Below, piece by piece: positions 1-8,504 of a stretch of DNA of 64,000 nt. Each line of letters starts with the position of its first letter. Position 1 is the stretch's first letter. The notes under the pieces are model-generated. The model saw nothing but the letters and a program-made list of their open reading frames with translations, was not told where the DNA came from and searched no databases. Source of the DNA: Rhodothermales bacterium (lineage in GTDB: Bacteria; Bacteroidota; Rhodothermia; Rhodothermales; Bin80). The position numbers were made by a program, and so were the translations under genes. Location: assembly GCA_028278205.1 (NCBI GenBank), contig JANQES010000110.1:179780-243779 (forward strand), given 5' to 3'.

Positions 1-2
1 CG

Positions 3-53
3 GCCAAGCAAGAGGACTGGCTTCCTCATATTTTGGAGGATGAAGTATCTTGA
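3..53 (+). CDS. possible 3' end of an upstream gene (partial)
   Basis: One frame is open from the window edge to a TGA and reads AKQEDWLPHILEDEVS. It looks like a plausible acidic, protein-like C-terminus, but 16 residues are too few to name a family. It could equally be chance coding in a non-coding edge. Confidence 0.25.
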   Translation, partial: AKQEDWLPHILEDEVS

Positions 54-81
54 GACGGCGCGGCAAAGATCAGAAAGGAGT

Positions 82-155
82 TAAAACGTGAAACGTAAAA
101 CGCGAGGGTGCTTCGCTGAGACCTTTCTAAGGGCTCCCTCACGTTTACTTCGTCA
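82..155. repeat. AAACGT-word imperfect inverted repeat
   Basis: The left part repeats AAACGT-like words and runs into CGCGAGGG; the right part, CCCTCACGTTTAC, is its imperfect reverse complement. The loop contains CTTCGCTGAG. The right arm leads into TTTACTTCGTCA (144-155), which recurs in other gaps of this window. The same AAACGTA word forms a perfect four-copy array at 35874. Confidence 0.6.
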
Positions 156-179
156 AATCGGGCTTCGCCCGTAATCGTT

Positions 180-263
180 ATGAATTTTGACACGCCAACG
201 CGGATCAGGGTGAGGCCTGTTGGGCTGGCTCAAGCCTTACCGAATTTGACAGTCAAAATTCAT
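180..263. repeat. 12-bp perfect inverted repeat around a 60-nt spacer
   Basis: ATGAATTTTGAC at 180-191 is repeated as its exact reverse complement at 252-263, just before the AlbA_2 gene. It could be the ends of a small non-coding element or an operator-like site. No T-run follows, so it is not a typical terminator. Confidence 0.45.
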
Positions 264-291
264 TAGAGCGTTTTCGCTTGCATACACCATC

Positions 292-948
292 ATGAACCTG
301 CGGGAGCTTACCCAGCTCGTCACGCTGGGCGAGGGGCAACACCTCGAATTCAAAAAGCGCGTTCCCAGCCCGGAGCGCATCGCCAAAGAAGTGATCGCCT
401 TTGCGAACACCAGCGGCGGGCGCTTGCTCCTGGGTATCGACGACGACGGCACGGTCGCCGGGGTTAAGGATGCCGCAGAGGAAGAGTATGCCCTTCAGGA
501 GGCCCTGAGCAAGCATTCCGATCCGCCGGTTGATTTTAAGTCTGAACGCATCCAGATCACCAAGAAGCGCGACGTCATCGTGGTGGTGGTGCCGGTGAGC
601 AAGCACAAACCGCATTTTCTGATCAATGGGGAGAACGGAGGACGCGCGGCCTACATCCGGATCGAAGACATGAGCGTCGAGGCCAGTCGCGAGGCTGTGC
701 GCCTGATGCGCGCGCAGAAAACTCCCAAAGACGTCTTCTTCGAGTTTCGCGATAAAGAGCAGATTTTGATGCGCTACCTCGATCATTACGGACGGATCAG
801 CGTGACGCAGTTCGCCACCCTCGCCGGCATCCCGCCCAAGGCGGCCTCGCAAACCCTCGTGCTGCTGACCCGCGCCAGGGTGCTCCAGCACCACGCCGAT
901 CCTCGCGAGGATTACTTCACGCTCGATTATAGCTTTCCGCGGAAATGA
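292..948 (+). CDS. AlbA_2 (Schlafen-type) domain protein, putative DNA-binding/ATPase
   Basis: Protein of 218 residues. Residues about 12-125 match the AlbA_2 domain: EGQHLEFKKR near the start, then AFANTSGGRLLLGIDDDG, then a beta-rich segment with VVVVPVSKHKPHFL. The last ~65 residues look like a winged helix (ISVTQFATLAGIPPKAASQT). Family members are usually annotated as putative transcriptional regulators or ATP-binding proteins; several act in phage defence, but nothing here proves either role. The gene stands alone, flanked by inverted repeats on both sides. The start ATG follows an AT-rich stretch without a clear Shine-Dalgarno. The stop overlaps the left arm of the next repeat. Confidence 0.8.
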   Translation: MNLRELTQLVTLGEGQHLEFKKRVPSPERIAKEVIAFANTSGGRLLLGIDDDGTVAGVKDAAEEEYALQEALSKHSDPPVDFKSERIQITKKRDVIVVVVPVSKHKPHFLINGENGGRAAYIRIEDMSVEASREAVRLMRAQKTPKDVFFEFRDKEQILMRYLDHYGRISVTQFATLAGIPPKAASQTLVLLTRARVLQHHADPREDYFTLDYSFPRK

Positions 949-1034
949 TGCAAATAGGCAAATGGGCAAATAAGGCAAATGGGCAATCAAGCTTTTATTT
1001 GCCATTTGCCGATTTGCCATTTGCCCATTTCATC
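947..1034. repeat. GGCAAAT-word hairpin element
   Basis: The left arm repeats GGCAAATG/GGCAAATA at 7-9 nt spacing; after a short loop (TCAAGCTTTT region) the right arm reads GCCATTTGCC twice and ends CATTTCATC, the imperfect reverse complement of the left. The same word builds the element at 55770. It sits between the AlbA_2 gene and parC. Confidence 0.75.
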
Positions 1035-1139
1035 AAATACCACATATTTAAAACATATACAGAATGACACACCGTTGTCACTGCATTTTTCGTATATTCA
1101 GATCGAGTCGCGGAAGTACCACCGTTATTGCACGGCACA

Positions 1140-4100
1140 ATGTCCCTGATAGAAACCATCCCTCTGCACGAGACAGCGCGTTCGCGGTATCTCAACTACG
1201 CATTATCCGTTATTACCAGCCGCGCGCTGCCCGACATCCGCGACGGCCTCAAACCCGTCCAGCGGCGCATCCTCTACGCCATGTTCGCCAGCCTGCGTCT
1301 TTACCCGGATGCCCGCTATCGCAAGAGCGCTACAATTGTAGGCGAATGTTTTATTAGAGATACGCTGGTAGCCACAGAAAATGGGCTTATTCCCATTCAG
1401 GAAATACGCCGAGGTAATCGGGTATATACCGAAACAGGCTTAAAACCTGTTACGGAACTGTATGAGATGCCTGAAAAAAACCTCCTGCGAATTACGTTGG
1501 ACAATGGCTTGTCCAATACCGTTACATCGGAGCAACCCATAAGAGTGTTGAACGATGAGCTTGAGCTAGTATGGAAAGATGCGGAGGATCTTCGTACAGG
1601 TGATTGGGTCGTGCTCAAGAAAGCGGCCTGTTTTTCCGAAGTACCTGTGGAACTTGGTTCGTTCGGGGGCAAGCAAATATTTCTTGATGAGGAGGTCGGT
1701 TATATCCTGGGTGCCTTAGTGTCGGACGGGTGGGTCTCGGCTGACTATGGAACTAAGGGAATGATGCGCTTGGGATTCTGTTCATCTGACTTAGGTGTCA
1801 TTGACAAGATTCGGCGTTGTTTCACATCGGTATTTGACTATACGCCGACACTTGAAGTAGCAAAGGAGAGCGTCTACGTTGTTCGTATTAATAATGCCGC
1901 CCTTAACCAGTTTTTCTCAGACCATTTCGAGCTTACGGCTTCGTTGACAGCCCATACCAAGTTCATTCCGCAAAAAGTGTTGCGGTCACCTGCTTCAGTG
2001 GTTCGCTCTTTTATCGCTGGGTTATTCGATGGCGATGGGTGTCTAGATGCGCGGCACGCCCGGGCACGCTATGTCTCGGTCTCGAAGCGGCTCATTGATC
2101 AGTTGCAAATATTGTTACAACATTTAGGAATTCTGGCTGGTCGGCATACACTTCGCCAGGAAAATCCTGATTGGGCACCTCTTCATTCCCTGGAGATTCA
2201 TGGTCAATACGCGAAGAAGTTGATTCATCAAGTCAAGTTTGAGCGCGCAACTCTTAAAACACGGGCTGAGCTTATCCGCCCAATGAAGACATACCCTTCG
2301 TCATTGGAGCGGGTGCCTTTTGGTAGTAAGGTTGTTTTTACTGAGCTTTCGAATCATCATCTCGGCGGTGGCTGGTATGAGGATAGCACTGGCAATAAGT
2401 TTCGGCAAGGCATCGCATACCCTGAAGGCACCAAAATTCGATATTGTACTGAATTACACGAGAAGCCTCTAGCATTTTCGCAACTCGAAGATTGGGGCAT
2501 TTTGGATAAGCTGGATCGGATTGGATCGTCTCTCTACGACACCTTGCAACACTTTATTGAGCACGACCTCTTTTTCGTCAAGGTGAAGGTTGTAGAGGCT
2601 GTTGCGCCGGAAAAAACATACGATTTACAAGTCGAGGAGGATCATAATTTTATCGCAAATGGAATGGTTGCTCATAATTGCATGGGCAAGTATCACCCGC
2701 ACGGCGACACGGCCATCTACGACGCCATGGTCCGCATGGCGCAAGACTTCTCCCTGCGCGACCCGCTCGTAGACGGCCACGGCAACTTCGGCTCGCTCGA
2801 CGGCGACCGCCCGGCGGCGATGCGCTACACCGAAGCGAAGCTCCGGGCGCTGGCGATGGAGATGCTCGTGGAACTCCGCCAGCAGACCGTCGAGTTTCGG
2901 CCCAACTTCGACGGGACGCTTTCGGAGCCGGTGGTCTTGCCGTCGCGCTTTCCCAACCTGCTCATCAACGGCGCTACCGGCATCGCCGTCGGCATGGCGA
3001 CGAACATTCCGCCGCACAATCTCGGTGAGGTAGTCGATGCGAGTATTTACATGGTCGATGCCCGGCGTAAGCAGGTGAAGGAGGGCCGCAACGGCGACGG
3101 CTGGCCGGCGGTGCGTATCCAGACGCTCGTGAGCAAGTTCGTCAAAGGGCCGGATTTTCCGACGGGCGGGCGCATCCTCAACACCGAGGAAGAGCTTTTC
3201 GAGATTTACAAAAAGGGGGAGGGGGCGATCAACCTGCGCGGTGAGTACAAGAAAGAGGGCAAGTCGCGCATCATCGTCACGTCGATTCCTTACGCCGTCA
3301 CCAAGGGCGATCTGGTCGAAAAAATCGCGGAACACATCGCCAAAGACCGGGTGCCGCAACTGACCGACATCCGCGACGAATCGACCGACACGGTGCGCAT
3401 CGTGCTCGAACTTAAACGCGGCGCCAAAGCCGATGCCGCGATGGCGTATCTGTTCAAGCATACGCCCTTGCAGACGCGCTTCCATGTCAACCTGACCTGC
3501 CTCGTCCCGACCGACAACCCGCAGGTGGCCGCGCCCGAAAAGGTCGATCTGGCAACGGTTCTGCATCATTTTCTGGATTTCCGCCTCGACGTGGTCACGC
3601 GCCGGTTGCAGCACGAGTTGGCGCAGTTGGAGAAGCGGATCCACATCCTCGAAGGCTTCGAAAAAATCTTCGATGCCATCGACGAAGCCATCAAGATCAT
3701 CCGGTCGTCGAAGGACAAGGCCGATTCGAGCCAGCGCCTGCGCCACCGCTTCCGCCTCGACGAAATCCAGGCCGACGCCATCCTGGAGACCAAGCTCTAC
3801 AAGCTCTCGCAACTCGAAATCGAGGCGATTCGGGAGGAATTAGCGGCCAAGAAAAAGCGCGCCGCCGAAATCCGCAAGTTGCTCAAAGACGAAGCGGCGC
3901 GGTGGATGATCGTGCGCGATGAACTCAAGGCCATCAAACAGCAATACGCCACCGACCGCCGCAGCGACATCGCCGGGCCGGATGCGACGAAGTACGAGTA
4001 TTCCGAAGAAGATTTCATCGTCGATGAAGACGCCTATGTCATCGTCACGCGCGACGGATGGGTCAAGCGCCAGCGGTCATACACCGAGATGGACAACATC

Positions 4101-4853
4101 CGCATCCGCGAAGGCGATGAGATCGGGTGGATCTTGCCGGGGCGGACGCGCAACACCGTGGCTTTCCTGAGCAACTTTGGCCGCGCCTACACCGTCCGCG
4201 TAGACGAACTCCCGAGCACCACCGGCTACGGCTCGCCCGTGCAAAAGCTCTTCGGTTTCACCGACAAAGAACGCGTCGTCGGCGTGATCTCTTTCGACAA
4301 GCGTGTGCTCCCCAAAGCCGTGCCAGATCCGGAACTCGAACCCGACCTCTTCAAACGCAACGGCGAGGTGAAGCAGGACAAAGCCGTTCCGTACCTCGTG
4401 GCGTTCTCTCGCAGCGGCATGGCCGTCCGCCTGACCATCGACGCCTACACCGATCCTTCGACCAAAAACGGGCGGCTCTTCATGCGCCCGGCCAAGGGCG
4501 ACGAGGTGGTCGGCGCCGAGGTGGCCGGCGGCGATGAAAACGCGTGCCTCGCCTCACGCAAAGGCCACGTGCTGATCTTCCCGGTCAAGCAGATCCCGAT
4601 CTTCAAGAGCGCTGCCAAAGGCGTCATCGCCATGCGCCTGGGCCACGACGACCGCGTCCTCGGCGCCACCGTCGCCACCGGCAAGCGCGACGGCCTCGTC
4701 GTCGAAACCAGCCGGGGCCGCCGCGAGACCGTGCGGACGACCAAGTTCGAGATCACCAACCGGGGCAACAAAGGCCGCCAGATCATCAAACGCGGCCACC
4801 TCGCCAAGGTCGTCATCAGCCCGATTGAGATTCGGCTGAATGGGACGAGGTGA
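1140..4853 (+). CDS. parC: type IIA DNA topoisomerase subunit A (ParC/GyrA family) interrupted by an intein
   Basis: Precursor of 1237 residues; removing the 444-residue intein leaves 793. The extein begins with the family signature RALPDIRDGLKPVQRRILYA. After the intein it continues KYHPHGDTAIYD (quinolone-resistance region, Thr at the E. coli GyrA Ser83 position) and AAMRYTEAKL, whose Tyr (codon 2826-2828; residue 119 after splicing) is the DNA-cleaving tyrosine. The C-terminal half is a beta-propeller-like domain without the GyrA-box QRRGGRG, and the partner gene downstream is ParE-like, so topoisomerase IV is favoured; a gyrase-type name remains possible. With the B subunit it passes DNA duplexes through each other using ATP. 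The ATG at 1140 is chosen because MSLIETIPL is the family N-terminus; an in-frame TTG lies 12 nt upstream. Confidence 0.95.
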   Translation: MSLIETIPLHETARSRYLNYALSVITSRALPDIRDGLKPVQRRILYAMFASLRLYPDARYRKSATIVGECFIRDTLVATENGLIPIQEIRRGNRVYTETGLKPVTELYEMPEKNLLRITLDNGLSNTVTSEQPIRVLNDELELVWKDAEDLRTGDWVVLKKAACFSEVPVELGSFGGKQIFLDEEVGYILGALVSDGWVSADYGTKGMMRLGFCSSDLGVIDKIRRCFTSVFDYTPTLEVAKESVYVVRINNAALNQFFSDHFELTASLTAHTKFIPQKVLRSPASVVRSFIAGLFDGDGCLDARHARARYVSVSKRLIDQLQILLQHLGILAGRHTLRQENPDWAPLHSLEIHGQYAKKLIHQVKFERATLKTRAELIRPMKTYPSSLERVPFGSKVVFTELSNHHLGGGWYEDSTGNKFRQGIAYPEGTKIRYCTELHEKPLAFSQLEDWGILDKLDRIGSSLYDTLQHFIEHDLFFVKVKVVEAVAPEKTYDLQVEEDHNFIANGMVAHNCMGKYHPHGDTAIYDAMVRMAQDFSLRDPLVDGHGNFGSLDGDRPAAMRYTEAKLRALAMEMLVELRQQTVEFRPNFDGTLSEPVVLPSRFPNLLINGATGIAVGMATNIPPHNLGEVVDASIYMVDARRKQVKEGRNGDGWPAVRIQTLVSKFVKGPDFPTGGRILNTEEELFEIYKKGEGAINLRGEYKKEGKSRIIVTSIPYAVTKGDLVEKIAEHIAKDRVPQLTDIRDESTDTVRIVLELKRGAKADAAMAYLFKHTPLQTRFHVNLTCLVPTDNPQVAAPEKVDLATVLHHFLDFRLDVVTRRLQHELAQLEKRIHILEGFEKIFDAIDEAIKIIRSSKDKADSSQRLRHRFRLDEIQADAILETKLYKLSQLEIEAIREELAAKKKRAAEIRKLLKDEAARWMIVRDELKAIKQQYATDRRSDIAGPDATKYEYSEEDFIVDEDAYVIVTRDGWVKRQRSYTEMDNIRIREGDEIGWILPGRTRNTVAFLSNFGRAYTVRVDELPSTTGYGSPVQKLFGFTDKERVVGVISFDKRVLPKAVPDPELEPDLFKRNGEVKQDKAVPYLVAFSRSGMAVRLTIDAYTDPSTKNGRLFMRPAKGDEVVGAEVAGGDENACLASRKGHVLIFPVKQIPIFKSAAKGVIAMRLGHDDRVLGATVATGKRDGLVVETSRGRRETVRTTKFEITNRGNKGRQIIKRGHLAKVVISPIEIRLNGTR
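1347..2678 (+). other. intein with LAGLIDADG homing endonuclease, inside parC
   Basis: The topoisomerase signature is broken between VGE and CMGKYHPHGD by 444 in-frame residues. Block A begins CFIRDTLVATENG with Cys1. The C-terminus YDLQVEEDHNFIANGMVAHN followed by Cys is a textbook block F/G with penultimate His and last Asn. Two dodecapeptides, LGALVSDGWV and FIAGLFDGDGCL, mark a LAGLIDADG endonuclease. A hand count of one intein line gives about 45% GC against about 75% in an extein line, pointing to recent transfer. The insertion point corresponds to E. coli GyrA residues 72/73, not the active-site Tyr position used by mycobacterial GyrA inteins. Oddity: block B reads TSEQ instead of TxxH (see findings). 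Confidence 0.95.
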
Positions 4854-4882
4854 TGTCCTAACTAACCTGAGAGGTTTCTGAT

Positions 4883-5776
4883 ATGGAGACTGGTGGAAAA
4901 ATCAAAGACACGGCTGACGCTGTGAAGGGGGTCATGGAGGCTGTTCCGGTCTATCAAGATGCACTACAGCCAGCAGTTATAGAACTCGGAAAGGCCTTAG
5001 AGACGATCGTCAAGACAGTACGCGTCGCACTGGCACCTCTAAGTGCTCTCGTTTGGAGCTATGACCGAATAGCAGAGTTTGTAGAAAGTCGTGTTGCAGC
5101 GAAGCTGAAAGACGTTCCTCCAGATAGAATAATTACTCCTCCTCCAAATGTCGCTGTTCCTGCTTTAGAAGCACTTAGATATACAGGTCACGACCAGATT
5201 TTGAGGGAGTTTTTTGCAAATCTTTTAGCAGTTTCTTTAGATGAATTGACGGTACGGAGAACCCATCCTGCGTTTGTTGAGATCATCAAACAATTATCGC
5301 CAGATGAGGCACGAATAATCAAACTTTTTGCTCGGCATGCAGAATTTCCGATTGTCAATCTTTGGTTACTTTCATTTGATGGAACCGAGCGTATCCTTGT
5401 CGCTAGGAACGTGTCTTTCTTGGGGATAGAGGCAGAGTGCCAACATCCGGGATTGGCATCTGGTTACATAGATAACTTGTGTAGACTTCGTATTGCAGAG
5501 GTGCTTGATAATCAGACATTTTCTGATCAAAGACTATACGAGTCGTTTTCTGAACACCCGGCTATTCTTTCGCATACGAACTCTCCGGATGGAAAGAGCG
5601 ATGGCATATTCCGGATGGAAAAGATCGTTCTTTCGCGAACTGATTTTGGGCAGCAGTTTTGCTCGGCATGTGTGTCAGAAACGGAAACAACATTACCCAC
5701 ACTATCTCAAAGCACTCCTCAGAGCAAAACTTCTGCGGGGCCAATTGAAATAGGCACGCAGTGGGTGTTCTCATAA
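4883..5776 (+). CDS. Abi-alpha (DUF4393) family protein, putative phage defence
   Basis: Protein of 297 residues. The central part (PALEALRYTGHDQILREFFANL, split here into PALEALRYTG and LREFFANLL, then THPAFVEIIKQLSPDEARII) matches the Abi-alpha family (formerly DUF4393), named for association with abortive phage infection. The N-terminal ~70 residues are amphipathic and may bind membrane (IVKTVRVALAPLSALVWSYD). Base use is unlike the neighbours: a sampled line has about 38% GC, whereas the flanking topoisomerase genes are above 60%. A GAGAGG ribosome site precedes the ATG. It sits between the two topoisomerase subunit genes, which are normally adjacent, so it was probably inserted by transfer. 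A defence role is inferred from the family only. Confidence 0.7.
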   Translation: METGGKIKDTADAVKGVMEAVPVYQDALQPAVIELGKALETIVKTVRVALAPLSALVWSYDRIAEFVESRVAAKLKDVPPDRIITPPPNVAVPALEALRYTGHDQILREFFANLLAVSLDELTVRRTHPAFVEIIKQLSPDEARIIKLFARHAEFPIVNLWLLSFDGTERILVARNVSFLGIEAECQHPGLASGYIDNLCRLRIAEVLDNQTFSDQRLYESFSEHPAILSHTNSPDGKSDGIFRMEKIVLSRTDFGQQFCSACVSETETTLPTLSQSTPQSKTSAGPIEIGTQWVFS

Positions 5777-5808
5777 TAGAAAAACGCCGTAGCCGACCTG
5801 CCCCCAAA

Positions 5809-5839
5809 ACAACGAACAACCAACCACGGACAACGGACC
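5809..5839. repeat. ACAACGG heptamer array
   Basis: Four consecutive 7-nt units, ACAACGA, ACAACCA, ACCACGG and ACAACGG, lie immediately before the parE start. No reverse-complement arm is visible, so this is a one-sided array of the window-wide heptamer class. Confidence 0.55.
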
Positions 5840-5845
5840 AAAACA

Positions 5846-7783
5846 ATGGCCGAAGTAGCAACCTATACCGGCAGAGACATTCAGGTGTTGGAAGGGCTGG
5901 AGCCTGTGCGCAAGCGGCCCGGCATGTACATCGGCGGCACGGGCAAGCCGGGGCTGCATCACCTGCTCTGGGAAGTCGTCGATAACGCCGTCGATGAGGC
6001 CACCAACGGCTATGCCTCTGGCATCGAGGTGACGTTGCACAAAGACGGCAAGAGCGTCACCGTCAGCGACAACGGGCGCGGCATTCCCGTCGATAAGCAT
6101 CCGAAAAAGAAAGTGCCGGCGCTTCAGGTTATCCTGACGACGCTGCATTCGGGCGGTAAGTTCGACAACTCGAATTACATCACCTCCGGCGGGTTGCACG
6201 GCGTCGGCGCGTCGGTCGTCAATGCGCTTTCGTCCGAACTCGTGGCCACGGTCAAGCGCGACGGCAAGACGTTTCGGCAGAAGTATGCGCGGGGCAAGCC
6301 GAAGACCAAACTGGAGACGATCAGCAAAAGCACGCGCGGCACCGGCACCACCATCTTTTTCCGGCCCGATACCCAGATCTTCGAGACCGTCACATTCGAT
6401 CCGGCATGGATTCAGGAGCAGCTTGAGATCAAGACGTACCTCAACCGCGCGTTGAAGATTGTCTTCAAGGATGAAGTCAACGGCAAACGGTACGAGTTTC
6501 ATCACGAGGGCGGCATTTCCGAATATCTGGAAGAACTCGTCAAGCAAGCCGAGACGCGGACGGTTCACGCCGATATTTTCACGGTGTTGCAAGAGGAATT
6601 GCAAGACGGCGCCCGCATCGAGATCGCGCTTCAGTGGACCGAGGCGCCCAAGGAGAAAGTCAAGTCGTTCGTCAACGGCATCCCGACGCGCGACGGCGGC
6701 ACGCACGAGCAGGGGTTCAAAGACGCCGTGCGCACGGCGGTGCGGGCCTACATGGATACGCACAACCTCTTGCCGCGCAACCTCGACATCTCCGCCGACG
6801 ACATCCGCGAGGGCCTCATCGCCATCGTCAACCTGTTCATGGTCGATCCGCAGTTTCAGGGGCAGACCAAGGAGAAGCTCAACAACCCGTCGGCGCGGTC
6901 GCTCGTTTCGGGGGCGTTGCGCCTGGCCCTGGAGCAGTTCCTCAACAGCCACCCGACCACGGGCGACGCCATCGCTGCGCGGGTGATTCAGGCGGCCAAG
7001 GCGCGGCAGGCCAGCCGGGCGGCAGCGCGCTCGGTGCGGCGCAAAGCCAGCGTCAGCCATCGCCTCAACCTCCCCGGCAAACTCGCCGACTGCTCCTCGA
7101 CCGATCCGGAAGAATGCGAGCTTTTCATCGTCGAGGGCGACTCGGCGGGCGGCTCGGCCAAGCAGGGGCGCGACCGCAAGTATCAGGCGGTGCTGCCGTT
7201 GCGAGGCAAGGTGCTCAACGCCGAGCAAGCCACGCTCAAACGCGTGCTCGACAACAAAGAACTCTCGAATGTCACGCAAGCCCTCGGCTGCGGCATCGGT
7301 GACCACCTCGACCTGCGCAAACTCCGCTATCACAAGATCATTCTGCTGATGGACGCCGACTCCGACGGTCACCACATCGCCACGCTGCTGTTGACGTTTT
7401 TCTATCGCTACATGAAGCCGCTCATCAACGAGGGTTTCGTCTACGTCGCCGAGCCGCCGCTCTACCGCCTCGACGCCGGCAAAGAGACCTTCTGGGCGCT
7501 CGACGACTCGGACAAAGACCGCATCATCCGCCGCCTTAAAAAGAAACGCCACAACATCAAGATCGACATCCAGCGTTTCAAGGGTCTCGGCGAGATGATG
7601 CCCGATACGCTCAAAAAAACCACCCTCGACCCCAAAAAACGGCGCCTTCTCCAGGTCACCATCCCCGACGGCGAGTTGACCGTCACCGAAAACACGATCA
7701 GCGATTTGATGGGCAAAGATGCCTCGGCCCGCTTCCGCTTCATCATGGAAAACGCAGCGGAGGTGGAGGAACTTGATGTGTAG
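5846..7783 (+). CDS. parE: type IIA DNA topoisomerase subunit B (ParE/GyrB family)
   Basis: Protein of 645 residues, the usual length of the shorter GyrB/ParE class. It begins IQVLEGLEPVRKRPGMYIGG, followed by the GHKL ATPase boxes VVDNAVDEA, DNGRGIPV and GLHGVGASVVNALS. The TOPRIM domain has FIVEGDSAGGSAKQGRD and DADSDGHHIATLLLTF; the DSDGHH form is closer to ParE than to the GyrB form DVDGSH. It supplies ATP hydrolysis and metal binding to the ParC-like subunit encoded upstream; the pair would form an A2B2 cytosolic enzyme. The pair is split by the Abi-alpha gene, so co-transcription may be disturbed. The start is fixed by the ATG directly after the ACAACGG array. Confidence 0.95.
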   Translation: MAEVATYTGRDIQVLEGLEPVRKRPGMYIGGTGKPGLHHLLWEVVDNAVDEATNGYASGIEVTLHKDGKSVTVSDNGRGIPVDKHPKKKVPALQVILTTLHSGGKFDNSNYITSGGLHGVGASVVNALSSELVATVKRDGKTFRQKYARGKPKTKLETISKSTRGTGTTIFFRPDTQIFETVTFDPAWIQEQLEIKTYLNRALKIVFKDEVNGKRYEFHHEGGISEYLEELVKQAETRTVHADIFTVLQEELQDGARIEIALQWTEAPKEKVKSFVNGIPTRDGGTHEQGFKDAVRTAVRAYMDTHNLLPRNLDISADDIREGLIAIVNLFMVDPQFQGQTKEKLNNPSARSLVSGALRLALEQFLNSHPTTGDAIAARVIQAAKARQASRAAARSVRRKASVSHRLNLPGKLADCSSTDPEECELFIVEGDSAGGSAKQGRDRKYQAVLPLRGKVLNAEQATLKRVLDNKELSNVTQALGCGIGDHLDLRKLRYHKIILLMDADSDGHHIATLLLTFFYRYMKPLINEGFVYVAEPPLYRLDAGKETFWALDDSDKDRIIRRLKKKRHNIKIDIQRFKGLGEMMPDTLKKTTLDPKKRRLLQVTIPDGELTVTENTISDLMGKDASARFRFIMENAAEVEELDV

Positions 7784-7833
7784 CGTTTGAGTCGTTGATC
7801 TGCAAGTCGAACCTTAAACCACGTAGCAAAACC

Positions 7834-8100
7834 ATGCCACTGAGTAAAGAGAATCAGCGTCATCTGAAGGATTGGATGATTCAGTACAATCGCGAAAGTT
7901 GTCCTGTTTGCGGATCTAAGAAGTGGGGAGGGTAGACAACAGCTACTCTTCCAGCTACATTCTATGCCGACGGATCTGTGAACTTGGATATTAGGCCAGG
8001 AAGGAATGTACAAATGACACCGATTATTCAGGTTGCTTGCATGAACTGCGGCTATATGTTTTTTGTATCGGCCAAGGTTCTAGGTATAGTCAAAAGTTGA
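7834..8100 (+). pseudogene. small zinc-ribbon protein gene with in-frame amber codon
   Basis: Reading from the ATG gives MPLSKENQRHLKDW, then CPVCGSKKWGG, an in-frame TAG at 7933-7935, and then continues open in the same frame through VACMNCGYMFF to a TGA. The two CxxC knuckles (CPVC and CMNC) lie on either side of the amber codon, so both halves belong to one zinc-ribbon protein of about 88 residues. Small proteins with this layout are common in bacteria and of unknown role. A single-base sense-to-stop change is the simplest explanation; a sequencing error or readthrough cannot be excluded. It lies just after parE in a patch of decayed genes. Confidence 0.65.
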
Positions 8101-8213
8101 GGCTCACTTTGGAATACAATGCCCTGCGTAGGAACTGAACGTCGAATAGCAGCTTATGATCAGAAGCCATCCCAATCATTCACGCCAAAACGGCTTCTTA
8201 GATGGAGGAGAGG

Positions 8214-8504
8214 ATGACCATAACGCTGACGCCTGACATCGAGAATGCACTGGTTGAGCAGGCCAAGGAGCACGGAACCACGCCGGAGAAACTTGCGCTA
8301 GAAAGCTTGCGTGAGCGGTTTGTTGATCCTACCGAAGAAGGTGCTCCAATTGATGGAGCAGAGACGCTGGCTGATTACCTTGCTGACCATATTGGCGTCA
8401 TTCATAGCAGTGAGCATGTTCCTGGTGGAGCGCGTATGTCGGAGAACACGGGTAAGAAGTTTGCTGAAGGCATGGTAGAGAAGAGACGGCGAGGTAAGCT
8501 GTGA
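8214..8504 (+). CDS. putative antitoxin of a PIN-type toxin-antitoxin pair
   Basis: The 96-residue protein begins MTITLTPDIENALVEQAKEHGTT (listed here in part), resembling the ribbon-helix-helix N-terminus of small antitoxins; the rest is charged and ends MVEKRRRGKL. The ATG at 8214 is preferred over one 12 nt upstream because GGAGGAGAGG lies directly in front of it. Its stop overlaps the GTG of the PIN gene (GTGA), the translational coupling expected of a toxin-antitoxin operon. As the toxin frame is broken, the antitoxin may be an orphan. Confidence 0.65.
   Translation: MTITLTPDIENALVEQAKEHGTTPEKLALESLRERFVDPTEEGAPIDGAETLADYLADHIGVIHSSEHVPGGARMSENTGKKFAEGMVEKRRRGKL

Noticed and set aside
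1060..1100. sigma-70-like promoter TTGTCA ... TATATT before parC
   Set aside because: The spacer is only 12 nt, too short for a usable promoter.
5771..7552. 593-codon open frame antisense to parE
   Set aside because: Lies entirely opposite a clear topoisomerase gene; no motif, no ribosome site.
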